Positions 1 to 4,946 of a stretch of 5,599 nt of DNA are shown here, piece by piece. This DNA is from JAAEQG01 sp023133475 (lineage in GTDB: Bacteria; Planctomycetota; Phycisphaerae; UBA1845). Under the pieces are notes generated by a model. That model searched no databases. It saw nothing but the letters and a program-made list of their open reading frames with translations, and was not told where the DNA came from. The DNA lies in contig DAOVLE010000279.1 of assembly GCA_030631415.1 (NCBI GenBank), forward strand, positions 1 to 5,599, written 5' to 3'. The position numbers were made by a program, and so were the translations under genes. The stretch's first letter is position 1. The number at the start of each line of letters is the position of its first letter.

Positions 1-26
1 CCAACGACAATGTTTCCCATCCCCCC

Positions 27-60
27 ATTTTTCATTTTCCATTTTCCATTTTCCATTTCC
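27..60. repeat. Heptanucleotide tandem repeat at resB 3' end
   Basis: On the plus strand, ATTTTCC occurs three times exactly (34-40, 41-47, 48-54), flanked by degenerate units at 27-33 and 55-60. The tract encodes the last residues of the ResB-like protein and contains its TGA stop (32-34). A unit of 7 bp is not a multiple of three, so gain or loss of a unit would change the reading frame and the stop. Confidence 0.9.
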
Positions 61-1822
61 GTCTGCGATCCGATACCCGTACTCCCAGCACCACCACCAT
101 GCCGAGTAACGTGGTGATATAACCGGCGAATACGATCGGTTGGCCGGGGTCGCGTGCGACGCTTAAGAAACTTGCGGTCTGTCTTTTACCCTTGCTATAG
201 CTGGACTGATACATGGTGTACCCGCGGTACTTCACCGGATGATTCATGCTGATGATGCGGCTTTGGGTCCAGCCGGTGGTGGGGTCGGCAATGGTGACAT
301 GGCTCTCGAAAGACCGAGGCCTCATGCTGCCGGGGTAGTAGCCCAGATGGAAGCGATCGAGGGTCAACTCGAATCCCAACGGGACGTTGCGGTTGCTATA
401 AACCATCTCGTAGGTGACACCGTCCACCGTGACGGTGCGGGGAGTGTATTTTTGAACCCACATTCTGTTGGTGCGGGTGGTGGTGTTTATCTGGAGCAGC
501 AGAGCCGGCTCAGGCCTGCCCCGCGGTGGATGCACCTCCCGCATGACCCAATTCACACGAGCGTGCTCGAAGCGGCGCAGGGCGAGCAACTGTTTCCCAG
601 GCCAGGGCGACTCGACCGGATCACCAACCTCGAACCTGCTGATCACCGGCTCGTCACCGGCACGGTTGAACCGCACGTACAACTCGCCCTCCAAGCCACC
701 AATGATCTCCACGGGAGCCCGGGCCACCGATTCCCGAGGGGCGGTCAGCGTCACCTTCAGCTCCTCGCCATGTGGCTTTCCGTGCATGGACTGGAAATTG
801 GGGAATTTGGCGAAAACCGGGCGCCTCTCACTACCCGCCGGCCCGACGATCTCCACTTCGATAGCGGGGTTCTTCGGCTCGTCGGATGCGTTCACGAGCT
901 GCTTGCCCTTGACGGTCGCGTCCGGCAGATAGCGGAGCACCCGAAGCGTGGTGCCGGTATCGCCAAGCGGCACTGCCTGTTCCAGAGCCTGCCCCAAAGG
1001 CACATCGAAAGTCGAACCCGCATACTCGACCTTGACCAGGCCCGAAGACCCAGCCTCATCCTCCGGGGACGTGGAAAAAAGGCGGGCAAGTTCATCACTG
1101 TCAGCCACCGGCCTGTATATCGCCTGCACCTCACCCAATGAGTCAGCCTGATCGGCGAAAAGCCACACCGCAGACCCTTCACCTGAACTCGACAGCAAAA
1201 CCTCCACCGCCGGCTGAATGCCAGGATGGTCGTCAACCACCTGTTTTTCCCATGCCCCGTCGGGGATAAAACGTTGCACTTCGACGTGCAGGTCGCCCAG
1301 ATTCAGGATCGGGGCAGGTGGATGTTCCACCGCCTGAACCCCGCAAAACGTTTGGCTCACAAGGTTCACCGCCGAGCGGGCCTGGTCTTGCTGATTGACC
1401 ACGCTCAGAGTGCTTCCTTGCTCGGCGGTGAAGACGTCGGTGGTGTTGCCCTCGAACAGGCCTATCCGCCCGTTCACGCCGATTGTGTCGGTAACCAAAG
1501 CCCCACCCAGGATCACCAGAATCCCCACGTGTGTGATCACAAAACCGCTCTGCCGTCTCGAAAAGGGATAGCGAATGATAACCGACCCCGCCACGTTGAC
1601 CGCCAACAGAGCCAGCAGCCCATGAAACCACCACGACCGGTAGAAAACCGCCAATGCTTGCTCGGTGCCGTGGGCGGACTCGTAGACAGTGGCGCAGGCC
1701 ATCCCCACCAGCAGCATCATCAACAACACCGCTGCAAACCACAGCGACCCCACCACACGAAGCAGCGGATTCCGGGTCACAATCAAAATACCGGGCGAAT
1801 AGGGTGTTGGGGCCTGTTCCAT
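32..1822 (-). CDS. resB: ResB/Ccs1-like cytochrome c biogenesis protein
   Basis: This encodes a 596-aa membrane protein of the ResB/Ccs1 family. That family works with CcsA/ResC in system II cytochrome c maturation, moving haem across the membrane and keeping apocytochrome cysteines reduced. The expected architecture is visible. Three N-terminal membrane segments lie at about residues 22-43, 66-84 and 94-112, with His98 in the third (FVITHVGIL). A soluble extracytoplasmic region of about 430 residues follows. The family-like block NHPVKYRGYTMYQSSY sits at about 527-542, followed by a DPGQP motif and a last membrane segment at about 562-582. The frame is open up to 1909, but that extension is read out of an inverted repeat, so I chose the ATG at 1822, which gives the usual short cytoplasmic N-terminus. 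Its ribosome site is weak (GGGA and GAG close upstream). The C-terminal residues KWKMENGK come from a 7-bp tandem repeat. The partner ccsA is not in the window and would be expected beyond position 1. Family assignment is confident, the exact start less so. Confidence 0.88.
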   Translation of the reverse strand: MEQAPTPYSPGILIVTRNPLLRVVGSLWFAAVLLMMLLVGMACATVYESAHGTEQALAVFYRSWWFHGLLALLAVNVAGSVIIRYPFSRRQSGFVITHVGILVILGGALVTDTIGVNGRIGLFEGNTTDVFTAEQGSTLSVVNQQDQARSAVNLVSQTFCGVQAVEHPPAPILNLGDLHVEVQRFIPDGAWEKQVVDDHPGIQPAVEVLLSSSGEGSAVWLFADQADSLGEVQAIYRPVADSDELARLFSTSPEDEAGSSGLVKVEYAGSTFDVPLGQALEQAVPLGDTGTTLRVLRYLPDATVKGKQLVNASDEPKNPAIEVEIVGPAGSERRPVFAKFPNFQSMHGKPHGEELKVTLTAPRESVARAPVEIIGGLEGELYVRFNRAGDEPVISRFEVGDPVESPWPGKQLLALRRFEHARVNWVMREVHPPRGRPEPALLLQINTTTRTNRMWVQKYTPRTVTVDGVTYEMVYSNRNVPLGFELTLDRFHLGYYPGSMRPRSFESHVTIADPTTGWTQSRIISMNHPVKYRGYTMYQSSYSKGKRQTASFLSVARDPGQPIVFAGYITTLLGMVVVLGVRVSDRRRKWKMENGK

Positions 1823-1860
1823 CTCATTATCCCGAATAATTCGTGAACTTAAGCCGCATT

Positions 1861-1955
1861 GATCAGTACCGCAATCAGTACCGCGACCGTAAGGGAGCGG
1901 CCAATCCAAGTAGAGCCGCTCCCTTACGGTCGCGGTACTGATTGCGGTACTGATC
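1861..1955. repeat. Perfect 41-bp inverted repeat with 13-nt spacer
   Basis: Positions 1861-1901 and 1915-1955 are exact reverse complements over 41 bases, separated by 13 bases (1902-1914). Each arm contains the 11-mer ATCAGTACCGC twice (1862-1872 and 1874-1884 in the left arm), followed by a 20-nt block (1881-1900) that could fold on its own. The structure lies between the small-peptide gene and resB. In a read-through transcript it would form a very long stable hairpin just upstream of the resB start. No T-run follows on either side, so it is not a standard intrinsic terminator. A 31-base part of the left arm (1873-1903) recurs identically at 4539-4569, marking it as a dispersed repeat family inserted here head to head. 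Confidence 0.95.
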
Positions 1956-1983
1956 GGATGGCCGCTCTGAATCGCCCAAGCCG

Positions 1984-2202
1984 TTAATTCGCGGAGGCGT
2001 CGGTTGTCTCCTCGCCGGTGGCAAGGTTCTCCTGGAGCCCTTCCAAAGCGGTCCCGAAAGTTCCCAGCACAAGGGACTTGCTGCTATCCACGAAGGCGTC
2101 GCGCAAACGCAACTCACAAGTTCCCATGAGTGTGCCGCCGGCTAAAAGGGTGGCTGCTGCAAGACAACTTCGCCCGAGCAGGTTGAGCTTTGTGATCCTC
2201 AT
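1984..2202 (-). CDS. Small secreted or membrane-anchored protein, unknown function
   Basis: This encodes a 72-aa protein that I do not recognise. The N-terminus looks like a signal sequence: basic residues (Arg2, Lys5, Arg11), a hydrophobic stretch at about 13-26, then Cys29 in LMGTCE. The -1 residue before Cys29 is Thr, which fits a lipobox poorly, so it may be a lipoprotein, a signal-peptidase-I substrate or a membrane-anchored peptide. The remaining 40 residues are amphipathic (LRLRDAFVDSSKSLVLGTFG) with an acidic, Thr/Ser-rich tail. A GAGGGAGA ribosome site at 2213-2220 lies 10 bases before the ATG, which supports a real gene. It starts 44 bases after the 218-aa lipoprotein gene and probably shares its transcript. 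A longer read-through of another frame here is not convincing. Confidence 0.68.
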   Translation of the reverse strand: MRITKLNLLGRSCLAAATLLAGGTLMGTCELRLRDAFVDSSKSLVLGTFGTALEGLQENLATGEETTDASAN

Positions 2203-2246
2203 AAGCGTGGGGTCTCCCTCGGTGTGATACGCAGCCCGGCACCGGT

Positions 2247-2903
2247 TCAGTCCTCGAACGAGTACTGCTCGAGGACGGTCCGGGCATTGTTAAACGTGTC
2301 TGGGCCGCTGATCTGAGCCGGCTGCTCATCCGCGTCCAGTACATAGCTGACCACCTTGATGTTGCCCGCGGCTCCAGCCCAGGACGTGGCTTCGAAGACC
2401 AACGTGTCCCCGCACTCGAAATTGCCGTCAATTGCGCTCAGCGGGTTGACATGCCCCGGCACTCCGAAGCCCTCGGCTTGGCCTGGGACGGCGCCGAGGT
2501 ACACACCAGGCTCGGTACCGGGAAAACCAATGTTCTCGCCCAGGCCCACCCGTAAAACGGGACAGTCAAACAGGATGCCTACTTCGTTGGCCCGACCCTC
2601 GGGGTAAGTTTGAAGACGCACGGTCTCCATCTCGGTGGTAATGGTAGTGACGCCGTTCTCGTCGGTGGTCTCGTCCTGCCGCTCGGCAGTGACGACAAAC
2701 CGGGCGTTCTGGGAAGGGTTCGAAGTGCTGTTGATCACCCGGACGAGGATAAACCCTGACTGGGGGCCGGGAACCAATGGGTAAATTCCGCCCAAGCTGT
2801 AGTTGATGAAGCCGGGGTTGAACAGCGTGGCATTCTCCCCACAACCAAAACACAAGCCGGTGCCGGCAAGTGCCACGCACAATAGTGACATACCTCGACG
2901 CAT
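2247..2903 (-). CDS. Predicted lipoprotein, unknown function (218 aa)
   Basis: This encodes a 218-aa protein with an N-terminal lipoprotein-type signal: Arg2-Arg3, a hydrophobic core at about 5-19 and a candidate lipidated cysteine at Cys21 (CFGC). The -3 position is Cys, so the lipobox is not textbook. The mature part is beta-rich in appearance. It contains GFILVRVINST (50-60), RFVV (69-72), a Thr/Glu-rich stretch at 75-95, Cys114 (FDCP) and Cys164 in CGDTLVF. The same order of motifs occurs in the 296-aa protein encoded 60 bases upstream, so the two are probably distant paralogues. The two cysteines of the mature region may form a disulfide (inference). The start is the ATG at 2903, set 6 bases after a strong GGGAGGA; the in-frame TTG at 2918 overlaps that ribosome site and is unlikely. 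No function can be assigned. Confidence 0.82.
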   Translation of the reverse strand: MRRGMSLLCVALAGTGLCFGCGENATLFNPGFINYSLGGIYPLVPGPQSGFILVRVINSTSNPSQNARFVVTAERQDETTDENGVTTITTEMETVRLQTYPEGRANEVGILFDCPVLRVGLGENIGFPGTEPGVYLGAVPGQAEGFGVPGHVNPLSAIDGNFECGDTLVFEATSWAGAAGNIKVVSYVLDADEQPAQISGPDTFNNARTVLEQYSFED

Positions 2904-2909
2904 GCTTAT

Positions 2910-2916
2910 TCCTCCC
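2910..2916 (-). promoter_or_regulatory. Ribosome binding site deciding the 218-aa lipoprotein start
   Basis: The minus strand reads GGGAGGA here, 6 bases upstream of the ATG at 2903. It overlaps the in-frame TTG at 2918-2916, which excludes that codon as the likely start and fixes the protein at 218 residues. Confidence 0.8.
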
Positions 2917-2963
2917 AAGCTCTCAGTGCTCGGATTGGCAAGCCTGGTAAGCTATTCCCCGCC

Positions 2964-3854
2964 TCATCTGACCGAGACCTCGAGTTTGAAACGGCCTGGA
3001 ACGGCATCCTTACTGGGATTATCGGTATCAAGATACCCCGGTACGTTTAAGTCCATCTCATCTATAACGAAGGGCAAGGTAAGCTCGCCGCTCAGTATAA
3101 AGGTCACAACCGATCCGCAAGTCATATTGTACGGGAAACCCGGGATGTCCCGCGTCCCAAAGTTCCGCCTCCTCACCACTGTTCCGCTTTCGTTCACGGA
3201 ATCCATCACCAACGGGACAAACCCGGGTTGCACGGTGGATTTCAACTCCCGGCGGATCAGGCCCAGGTCCGTGGTGGCAATAGTTATCTCTTTGAGAAAC
3301 GCGGGCACAAACATATGGATTGGGGAATCAGTCGTGGTGATGAACTCGACGGCGGGTCTTACCGCCCCAATATCACACTGTAAGACACTGTTGGTCAGGG
3401 TATTCTCCGTCAAGTCCGGCGGGGGTTCCACGGCATCGAAGGTTGGATTGCCGTCCGCGTCCAGGCCAATCACCACCCCCTCGAACAGATCCGAGCCGTC
3501 CACAAACTCAAAAATACTGGAGGTTTCGCTGTCAAAAACGACTTCGACGAAGAATCGGACCCGCGGCCTCAGATTCGGATCGCTGTCCACGTCAACACTC
3601 CTGCTGCGCAGATAGTTCAGCAGATTGCCGTTGAAGCGGGTGTTGTTAATGAAGAAGACGACCACATGCCCTGAGGCGTTTTGAATCGTTCCAGCGCCGA
3701 GTTCAGTGGCGATGTCCGACGGGAACAGTATCTCCACCGCCTGGGGATTCAACGCCGAGCAGCCCGCCGTCGTCAAGCCAAGCCCCAATGCCAACCCACA
3801 GACAATGGGCAACATTCGCCCGACGAACATCGCTTTATGCCGGATCACGCTCAT
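2964..3854 (-). CDS. Predicted lipoprotein, unknown function (296 aa)
   Basis: This encodes a 296-aa predicted lipoprotein. A basic N-terminus (Arg5, His6, Lys7, Arg13) is followed by a hydrophobic stretch at about 15-30 and Cys32 in TTAGCSALNP, a permissive lipobox. Motifs in the mature protein, in order, are GHVVVFFINNT (62-72), RFFV (100-103), an acidic region around 105-150, Cys160 in VLQCDIG, and Cys246 in TCGSVVTFILSG. These match the order and partly the residues of the 218-aa lipoprotein downstream. The protein ends in a predicted beta-type tail with no second membrane segment. The start at 3854 follows GGAGGGA at 3865-3871 (10 bases away), with a further GGAG immediately upstream; internal ATGs at codons 9 and 14 are alternatives. 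The frame stays open upstream to 3974, but that part has no signal-like character and overlaps promoter-like sequence. It is likely the first gene of the lipoprotein-resB run. Confidence 0.82.
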   Translation of the reverse strand: MSVIRHKAMFVGRMLPIVCGLALGLGLTTAGCSALNPQAVEILFPSDIATELGAGTIQNASGHVVVFFINNTRFNGNLLNYLRSRSVDVDSDPNLRPRVRFFVEVVFDSETSSIFEFVDGSDLFEGVVIGLDADGNPTFDAVEPPPDLTENTLTNSVLQCDIGAVRPAVEFITTTDSPIHMFVPAFLKEITIATTDLGLIRRELKSTVQPGFVPLVMDSVNESGTVVRRRNFGTRDIPGFPYNMTCGSVVTFILSGELTLPFVIDEMDLNVPGYLDTDNPSKDAVPGRFKLEVSVR

Positions 3855-3916
3855 GTCTCCATAGTCCCTCCGCTGGGGCCGGGTTGAGGTGGGACCACAA
3901 CGCAAGGCCCCGCAAC

Positions 3917-3974
3917 AATATACGATCCCCCCCATCTCGCCAACCAAGTATCGCGTGGCAAAGTGGCTGGTCAA
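3917..3974 (-). promoter_or_regulatory. Candidate sigma-70 promoter(s) for the lipoprotein genes
   Basis: On the minus strand TTGACC (3969-3974) is followed after 16 bases by GATACT (3947-3952), a plausible -35/-10 pair that would start transcription near 3940 and leave a leader of roughly 85 bases. A second possible -10, TATATT (3917-3922), lies closer to the gene but has only a weak -35 (TTGGTT, 19 bases upstream). Either would serve the 296-aa lipoprotein and the genes after it. This was matched by eye. Confidence 0.4.
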
Positions 3975-4060
3975 GCCCTGTCAGTCTTCACCACGAGAGC
4001 ACGCAACTTGTACCACGCACTCCTCGCCCTTGCAAGCGACCATCCTGGGAAAGAGACATG

Positions 4061-4088
4061 AGGCAACAGGCGAGAGGTAACAGGTAAG
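4061..4088. repeat. Degenerate 14-bp tandem duplication
   Basis: AGGCAACAGGCGAG (4061-4074) is followed directly by AGGTAACAGGTAAG (4075-4088), identical at 11 of 14 positions. It abuts the REP-like hairpin that starts at 4088 and has no evident coding role. It may be a decayed tandem repeat or part of a longer dispersed repeat. Confidence 0.45.
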
Positions 4089-4108
4089 TAGGGCGGGTTT
4101 CACCCGCC
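4088..4108 (+). repeat. REP-like hairpin with GTAG head, copy 1
   Basis: GTAG (4088-4091) is followed by a 7-bp stem, GGCGGGT (4092-4098) and ACCCGCC (4102-4108), with loop TTC. The layout of a tetranucleotide GTAG directly 5' of a GC-rich palindrome is that of bacterial REP elements acted on by REP-associated tyrosine transposases. It lies 22 bases past the stop of the metallopeptidase gene and could also slow transcripts there, but no T-run follows. Confidence 0.7.
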
Positions 4109-4130
4109 TTCCGGGATGGGGGACCCACTG

Positions 4131-4508
4131 CTACTGGTAACCCAGGTCATCCAGATCGGCTTCGTTGAGCCCGAAATGGTGGCCTATCTCGTGGAGCACG
4201 GTTTTGCGCACTTGCTCGACGATTTGCCGTCGTGTGCGGCAGATTCGCCGAATGTTTTCTCGGTAAATGGTGATTTGGCTGGGCAGGCGGGCATGGTCGG
4301 TGACGCTCTTGCGTGTGAGCGGGACACCGTGGAACAAACCCAGCAGATGCCGACGACTACGCAGCCCGAGCCGACGGGCTATCCCCCGCTCCGGCATGCT
4401 CTCGATGTCGATGGCGATGTGGGTGAGTTGTTCTTTCAGCGTCTGGGGAAGCGATTCGATCGCCTCGATCACCAGCTTTTCAAACTCTTCTTCGTTGATC
4501 TGGATCAT
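4131..4508 (-). CDS. Zincin-like metallopeptidase family protein
   Basis: This encodes a 125-aa protein with the zinc-metallopeptidase signature HEIGHHFGLNEADL near the C-terminus (His106, Glu107, His110, then G113, E116, D118). Small size, an N-terminal helix-like segment ending in SLP (19-21), LLGLFHGVPL (55-64) and the C-terminal HExxH fit the zincin_1 family (PF06262, formerly DUF1025), whose members are about 110-130 residues. It has no signal peptide, so it should be cytoplasmic. Substrates of the family are not well established. I chose the only nearby ATG (4508). The in-frame TTG at 4517 would overlap the -10 box, and there is no ribosome site, which suggests leaderless translation. 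It is followed by a REP-like hairpin and faces away from the divergent aminotransferase gene across a repeat-rich gap. Family call is strong; biological role is unknown. Confidence 0.88.
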   Translation of the reverse strand: MIQINEEEFEKLVIEAIESLPQTLKEQLTHIAIDIESMPERGIARRLGLRSRRHLLGLFHGVPLTRKSVTDHARLPSQITIYRENIRRICRTRRQIVEQVRKTVLHEIGHHFGLNEADLDDLGYQ

Positions 4509-4516
4509 TGCACACA

Positions 4517-4545
4517 ATTATACCAAACCTACGTTATGAATCAGT
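4517..4545 (-). promoter_or_regulatory. Candidate promoter of the metallopeptidase gene (leaderless)
   Basis: A perfect TATAAT lies on the minus strand at 4517-4522, only 8 bases before the ATG at 4508. A transcript starting the usual 6-8 bases downstream would begin at or next to the start codon, leaving no room for a ribosome site. The -35 hexamer at 17-base spacing (CTGATT, about 4540-4545) is weak and falls inside the dispersed repeat copy at 4539-4569. Confidence 0.5.
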
Positions 4546-4569
4546 ACCGCGACCGTAAGGGAGCGGCCA
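4539..4569 (+). repeat. Dispersed repeat, third copy of the palindrome unit
   Basis: These 31 bases are identical to 1873-1903, the inner part of the left arm of the 41-bp inverted repeat. Within it, 4547-4566 can fold as CCGC/GCGG, then a GA opposite GA, then CC/GG closing a GTAA loop. The copy sits in the promoter region of the metallopeptidase gene. Read as protein it would give NQYRDRKGAA, a peptide that automated annotation of such genomes may produce spuriously. Confidence 0.9.
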
Positions 4570-4574
4570 TCCCC

Positions 4575-4597
4575 GTAGGGCAGGTTGAAAACCTGCC
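4575..4597 (+). repeat. REP-like hairpin with GTAG head, copy 2 (variant stem)
   Basis: GTAG (4575-4578) precedes an 8-bp stem, GGCAGGTT (4579-4586) and AACCTGCC (4590-4597), with loop GAA. Relative to the other copies the stem has a G-to-A change on one side matched by C-to-T on the other, so base pairing is preserved. It begins 5 bases after the dispersed repeat copy. Confidence 0.72.
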
Positions 4598-4605
4598 GCA
4601 ATAGA

Positions 4606-4659
4606 GTGGGTGTCCCACCTACTGCTCTGTCGCCCATGAACTGATGGTTGGGTGGCCCA
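4606..4659. repeat. Pair of TGGGTG-CCCA mini-hairpins
   Basis: TGGGTGTCCCA (4607-4617) and TGGGTGGCCCA (4649-4659) differ at one of 11 bases and each forms a tiny stem. The first extends to GTGGG/CCCAC (4606-4610, 4614-4618). They may be fragments of another dispersed repeat type. Function is unknown. Confidence 0.4.
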
Positions 4660-4702
4660 TCCCTCATCTTAAGGGCCGGTGCAAAAATAACTACGCAGCA
4701 GT

Positions 4703-4723
4703 GTAGGGCGGGTTCTACCCGCC
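4703..4723 (+). repeat. REP-like hairpin with GTAG head, copy 3
   Basis: GTAG (4703-4706) precedes GGCGGGT (4707-4713), loop TCT and ACCCGCC (4717-4723). It lies inside the TIR-flanked element and faces copy 4 at 33 bases distance, giving a BIME-like convergent pair. Confidence 0.72.
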
Positions 4724-4756
4724 GTCCCACGTCAAGAAACCGTCCCATGACAAGAA

Positions 4757-4777
4757 GGCGGGTAAAACCCGCCCTAC
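4757..4777 (-). repeat. REP-like hairpin with GTAG head, copy 4 (inverted)
   Basis: On the minus strand GTAG (4777-4774) precedes the GGCGGGT/ACCCGCC stem with loop TTT. It equals copy 3 at 20 of 21 bases but in opposite orientation, so 4703-4777 as a whole can form either two small hairpins or one larger cruciform. Confidence 0.72.
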
Positions 4778-4911
4778 AATTCTACACACCAACTCCTGCC
4801 GAAAATGAGGAGTTATTTGTGCGTCGGCCCTTAGTCAACAGCATTGTTGGAAGAAGACGCCCCGGGCGAGGGCAAAAAATTGCGGCTCTTCCTGCATAAA
4901 ACCCAACACAC

Positions 4912-4917
4912 TATAAT
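4912..4917 (+). promoter_or_regulatory. Candidate -10 box of the aminotransferase gene
   Basis: A perfect TATAAT lies 29 bases upstream of the ATG at 4947. No good -35 is present at 16-18 bases (TTCCTG at 4889-4894 is the best placed). A start near 4924 would give a leader of about 23 bases containing the ribosome site. Confidence 0.4.
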
Positions 4918-4934
4918 CGGGCGAAGCGTTTTTC

Positions 4935-4940
4935 GAGGGA
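4935..4940 (+). promoter_or_regulatory. Ribosome binding site of the aminotransferase gene
   Basis: GAGGGA ends 6 bases before the ATG at 4947 and selects it over the in-frame ATGs at 4953 and 4959. Confidence 0.7.
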
Positions 4941-4946
4941 TTTTGT

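Larger units (their letters stand above)
4670..4833. mobile_element. MITE-like element with 23-bp imperfect terminal inverted repeats
   Basis: Positions 4670-4692 and 4811-4833 are inverted repeats matching at 20 of 23 bases (TAAGGGCCG...AAATAACT at the left end). Taking the outer TA at each side as target duplication, the element is 160 bp (4672-4831) and flanked by TA, the target used by IS630/mariner-type transposases. It has no coding capacity and carries a convergent pair of REP-like hairpins inside. The inverted repeats are directly seen. The TA duplication is only two bases and could be chance, so the transposase family is a guess. Confidence 0.6.
4509..4946. other. Repeat-rich intergenic region between divergent genes
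   Basis: This stretch of more than 400 bases carries no convincing gene. It is largely a mosaic of repeats: a dispersed repeat copy, a REP-like hairpin, two TGGGTG-type mini-hairpins, and a TIR-flanked element with a convergent pair of REP-like hairpins. Promoter-like sequence for the two divergent genes lies at its ends. Between 4834 and 4911 I see only a short CAACA/TGTTG palindrome (4836-4849) and otherwise nothing recognisable. Confidence 0.8.

Noticed and set aside
239..1141. Long open frame of 300 codons on the plus strand
   Set aside because: It lies antisense within the ResB-like gene, has no recognisable motif or ribosome site, and is explained by GC-rich codon bias of the real gene.
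1826..1831. GATAAT as a promoter -10 for resB
   Set aside because: It ends only 3 bases before the start codon, so transcription would begin inside the gene, and no suitable -35 is present.
1823..1909. In-frame 29-codon extension of the ResB-like protein
   Set aside because: Most of it is encoded by the inverted repeat, it adds no plausible domain, and the ATG at 1822 gives the usual N-terminus of the family.
1861..1955. Intrinsic transcription terminator
   Set aside because: The hairpin is far longer than usual terminators and no T-run follows on either strand.
2803..3615. Open frame of 270 codons on the plus strand
   Set aside because: It is antisense to two lipoprotein genes that have signal peptides and ribosome sites; its own product shows low-complexity Ser/Thr/Arg composition.
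4509..4517. TTG start for the metallopeptidase
   Set aside because: It overlaps the TATAAT box and has no ribosome site; the ATG at 4508 is better.
4518..4748. Small coding frames across the repeat region, including peptides with NQYRDRKGAA
   Set aside because: They are translations of repeat sequence with no independent support; the same peptide arises at both repeat loci.
4539..4833. CRISPR array
   Set aside because: Repeats differ in type, orientation and spacing and there are no regular unique spacers or cas genes.
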